Assembly: GCA_013214445.1 (NCBI GenBank)
Contig: JABSPG010000201.1
Span: 1-7,038, forward strand
Direction: 5' to 3'
DNA length: 7,038 bases
From: Ekhidna sp.
GTDB lineage: Bacteria; Bacteroidota; Bacteroidia; Cytophagales; Cyclobacteriaceae
A program made the position numbers and the translations under genes. This document shows positions 5,040 through 7,038 of the stretch, piece by piece. The notes under the pieces were generated by a model. That model was not told where the DNA came from. It saw nothing but the letters and a program-made list of their open reading frames with translations, and ran no database searches. The first letter of the stretch is position 1. Each line of letters starts with the position of its first letter.

Positions 5040-7038
5040 CAGAACAGGCTTTTTATACCTGCCGCCACTCTTGACCGTTTTGAATCATCTTCCGAATAAT
5101 AGCCGTATCCATACCCATATCCATACCCATATCCTGGTGTGGAATCAATGGAGTTGAGAATTGTAGTCATTCTAGAATATTGACCTGATTCCTTCAAGTC
5201 ATTTATTACTTTAATGAAGTTTCTCTTTGAATAGTCTGCTCTCACAACATATAGTTGAATATCACAATGCTTCATCACTAGCCTACCATCTGTCACTAAA
5301 CCAACAGGTGGTGTATCTAAAATAACAACGTCAAACAGATTTCCAAGTTCATCAAGCATCTTTTCAAACTCTGGTTGAAGTAGTAGCTCGGATGGGTTAG
5401 GTGGAGTGGGGCCTGCGGGAATAAAGAACAAACCTTCAATCGCCGACTCTTGAAAACTCTTCTTGATTGTTGACTGCCCTGCCAAAATGGTACTCACTCC
5501 ATTTAACCCACTATTTCCACCCAGAGCCAGGTGCACTTTCGGCTTTCTCATATCTAGATCCACAACACAGACTCTCTGGCCTGTGAGTGCCATGATCGCA
5601 CCCAGATTAGAAGCAACAAAAGTTTTCCCTTCACCAGAAATAGTTGAAGTAATACTGATGGATTTGGATCCAGAACTCTGGAAAATAAAATCCATATTGG
5701 TACGAAGTGTACGAAGTGCCTCACTTAGTGAACTTTTGGAGTCCTTTTTCACCACCAAAGATGTTCTTACCAAATTTTCCTTGGAATAATGAGGGATTGC
5801 TCCTAGGACAGGGACATCTACTAATCTTTCCAATTCACGTACACCCGCAACCTTGTTATGAGCTAGGTAGCGAATCAAAAGAAAAACGATACTCAACACT
5901 GCTCCAATCATCGTTCCAGCTCCAATTATTAGTGCTTTTTGAGGTTTGATTGGTGCTGTAGGCAATGATGCTGGAGCAAGAACAACATTTCGAGTTACAG
6001 TTCCTGCTCTTGTAATTTCTAACTCCATTTTGGATGTTTGAAGTTGAAGCATGAAATTCTCCTGAATTCCGTAAACTCTTCTATTCTTTCCATATTCAGT
6101 TCCCATCGACGGCATCTGCGAAAGATTTCTTTCCAGAATATCTCTCCTTCTTTCCACCTGATCTAACTGATCTACCAAGGATTCATCATAGCTCCTAATC
6201 AAGTCGGTCAAAGCATCCTTAGCCTTATCTAATTGAATATCAATCTGGGCAATAACATACGAAGTTTCATTATATGAGGCCAATTTTAATTCTCGCTGTT
6301 GTTCCAGCTTAGAGTATTCAAGAATTGACTTACCCAAAAGTCCCGGTAATTGCTCCAACACCAAAGGAGAAATTGACACAGCATCTTTATTAGCTACTTG
6401 CTTTTCAATCAGACGGATGTCTCCTGTTAATCTGCGCAGACTAAATCTGAGAGTATCTAATGAGTATAACTGCTCAATTGTTCTGCTCAAATCCTTGCCT
6501 AAATCTGTAGTTCGATTATCAATAGTGAACTCTTCAAAATAGTTTTCATATTTCGAAAGAATTTCATCAGTTGCTTCAATCTGCCTGTTAAGAAAATCGA
6601 TCTTCTGTTCAATTGCAGCATTCTTGACCTCCTTGGTATAATCTAGGTACAAAGAATCAACTAACCTGACTAGATCCCTAGCCTTGTACTTATTGAAATC
6701 AGAATAGGAGACTTTGATGGTTTTGGCATTAAAGTTCTCTGGCAAGACCTGTAAATTTCTCTGGAGTTCCTTTACCAATTGGTTTTCATTCTTAATTATA
6801 AAAAAGTAATTGCCATCATCATCTGATAGGAAGTTAGATGTTTTTTCGATTAGAAGATTAAAATTCTTGGTTCTTATCTCTTGACCAAATGCGTAGGTAC
6901 TGGATACGGTCTCTTCGCCCATACTGTAAGACAAAACAAAAGTCTCATCAGAATCGAACTCCACATCTAATCGACGATTATAAAAAGCTCCATTGAGTAC
7001 CTTATACGAAACAATAAAGGGAGCATTTTTGTAACGTT
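5039..7038 (-). CDS. Wzc-like polysaccharide co-polymerase / BY-type tyrosine autokinase (5' end outside window)
   Basis: The last 665 residues are visible and the frame stays open to the right edge. A GTG at 6964 is not the real start: in-frame residues upstream read on sensibly (YKNAPFIVSYKVLNGAFYN). Numbering from the first visible codon, residues 1 to about 360 are the periplasmic Wzz-type part, with long helical, coiled-coil-like stretches. A Pro-rich segment (APASLPTAPIKPQK) leads into a membrane helix at about 368-388. The cytoplasmic kinase follows, with E439/R442/R445 (the ExxRxxR oligomerisation motif), Walker A ISGEGKT (466-472), Walker A' DLDMRKP (493-499), Walker B VVILDTPP (570-577) and a Tyr-rich tail at 635-647. 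Such proteins set chain length and gate export of capsule or exopolysaccharide by cycles of oligomerisation and tyrosine phosphorylation. The first membrane helix and N-terminus are not in the window. The stop overlaps the phosphatase start. All kinase motifs are intact, so an active enzyme is expected. Confidence 0.94.
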   Translation of the reverse strand, partial: RYKNAPFIVSYKVLNGAFYNRRLDVEFDSDETFVLSYSMGEETVSSTYAFGQEIRTKNFNLLIEKTSNFLSDDDGNYFFIIKNENQLVKELQRNLQVLPENFNAKTIKVSYSDFNKYKARDLVRLVDSLYLDYTKEVKNAAIEQKIDFLNRQIEATDEILSKYENYFEEFTIDNRTTDLGKDLSRTIEQLYSLDTLRFSLRRLTGDIRLIEKQVANKDAVSISPLVLEQLPGLLGKSILEYSKLEQQRELKLASYNETSYVIAQIDIQLDKAKDALTDLIRSYDESLVDQLDQVERRRDILERNLSQMPSMGTEYGKNRRVYGIQENFMLQLQTSKMELEITRAGTVTRNVVLAPASLPTAPIKPQKALIIGAGTMIGAVLSIVFLLIRYLAHNKVAGVRELERLVDVPVLGAIPHYSKENLVRTSLVVKKDSKSSLSEALRTLRTNMDFIFQSSGSKSISITSTISGEGKTFVASNLGAIMALTGQRVCVVDLDMRKPKVHLALGGNSGLNGVSTILAGQSTIKKSFQESAIEGLFFIPAGPTPPNPSELLLQPEFEKMLDELGNLFDVVILDTPPVGLVTDGRLVMKHCDIQLYVVRADYSKRNFIKVINDLKESGQYSRMTTILNSIDSTPGYGYGYGYGYGYYSEDDSKRSRVAAGIKSLF
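5096..5134 (-). repeat. Gly-Tyr tandem repeat encoding the kinase autophosphorylation tail
   Basis: Thirteen codons encode six Gly-Tyr pairs plus a seventh Tyr. At DNA level this is a 12-base unit (GGATATGGGTAT) present twice, followed by a diverged GGATACGGCTAT. In BY-kinases the C-terminal Tyr cluster is where autophosphorylation occurs, so these are the likely sites and the likely substrate of the adjacent phosphatase. Near-perfect short repeats can change copy number by slippage in 6- or 12-base steps without breaking the frame. Confidence 0.85.

Noticed and set aside
5463..5949. Two overlapping plus-strand open frames opposite the kinase domain
   Set aside because: They are antisense to intact, strongly conserved Walker motifs; their products show no family features.
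1..7038. Defence system, mobile element or CRISPR array
   Set aside because: No transposase, integrase, nuclease, toxin-antitoxin or spaced-repeat structure was seen on either strand; all coding space is taken by envelope and metabolic genes plus a TPR protein.

Overview
The window looks like a chromosomal segment of a Bacteroidota bacterium, probably a marine-type Cytophagales or relative. The grounds are moderate-to-low GC, no clear Shine-Dalgarno sequences before the starts, and gene content: a Wzc-type tyrosine autokinase with a Gly-Tyr tail, a PHP-type phosphatase, a bacterial ComA homologue, a DUF368/PopT transporter and a small outer-membrane-type protein. The genus is an inference, not something read directly. 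There are no tRNA or rRNA genes, CRISPR arrays, insertion sequences or prophage genes. No stretch longer than 117 bases lacks a gene.

Six of the seven genes lie on the minus strand, so transcription runs from the right end to the left. At the right is the end of an exopolysaccharide/capsule operon: a large Wzz/BY-kinase co-polymerase whose 5' end lies outside the window, overlapping by one base (TGATG) a CpsB/YwqE-like phosphatase that would remove its phosphotyrosines. After a 95-base gap comes a soluble protein made almost entirely of twelve 34-residue TPRs, then 65 bases later a phosphosulfolactate synthase (ComA) homologue. A plus-strand gene for a small secreted, probably beta-barrel, outer-membrane protein follows and converges on comA with no base between the two stop codons. 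Divergent from it are a DUF368/PopT-family undecaprenyl-phosphate transporter and, 36 bases on, the start of shikimate dehydrogenase (aroE), which runs off the left edge.

Functionally, the kinase/phosphatase pair controls polymer length and export of a surface polysaccharide. PopT would return the undecaprenyl-phosphate carrier used by such pathways and by peptidoglycan synthesis. ComA makes a C3 sulfonate from phosphoenolpyruvate and sulfite, which in this phylum invites a link to sulfonates or sulfonolipids, but no downstream enzyme of such a pathway is in the window. AroE is housekeeping aromatic biosynthesis. I see no clearly new multi-gene system. The items most worth following are the bacterial ComA beside the TPR protein, the opposite-strand gene lodged between comA and popT, and the repetitive Gly-Tyr tail of the kinase.
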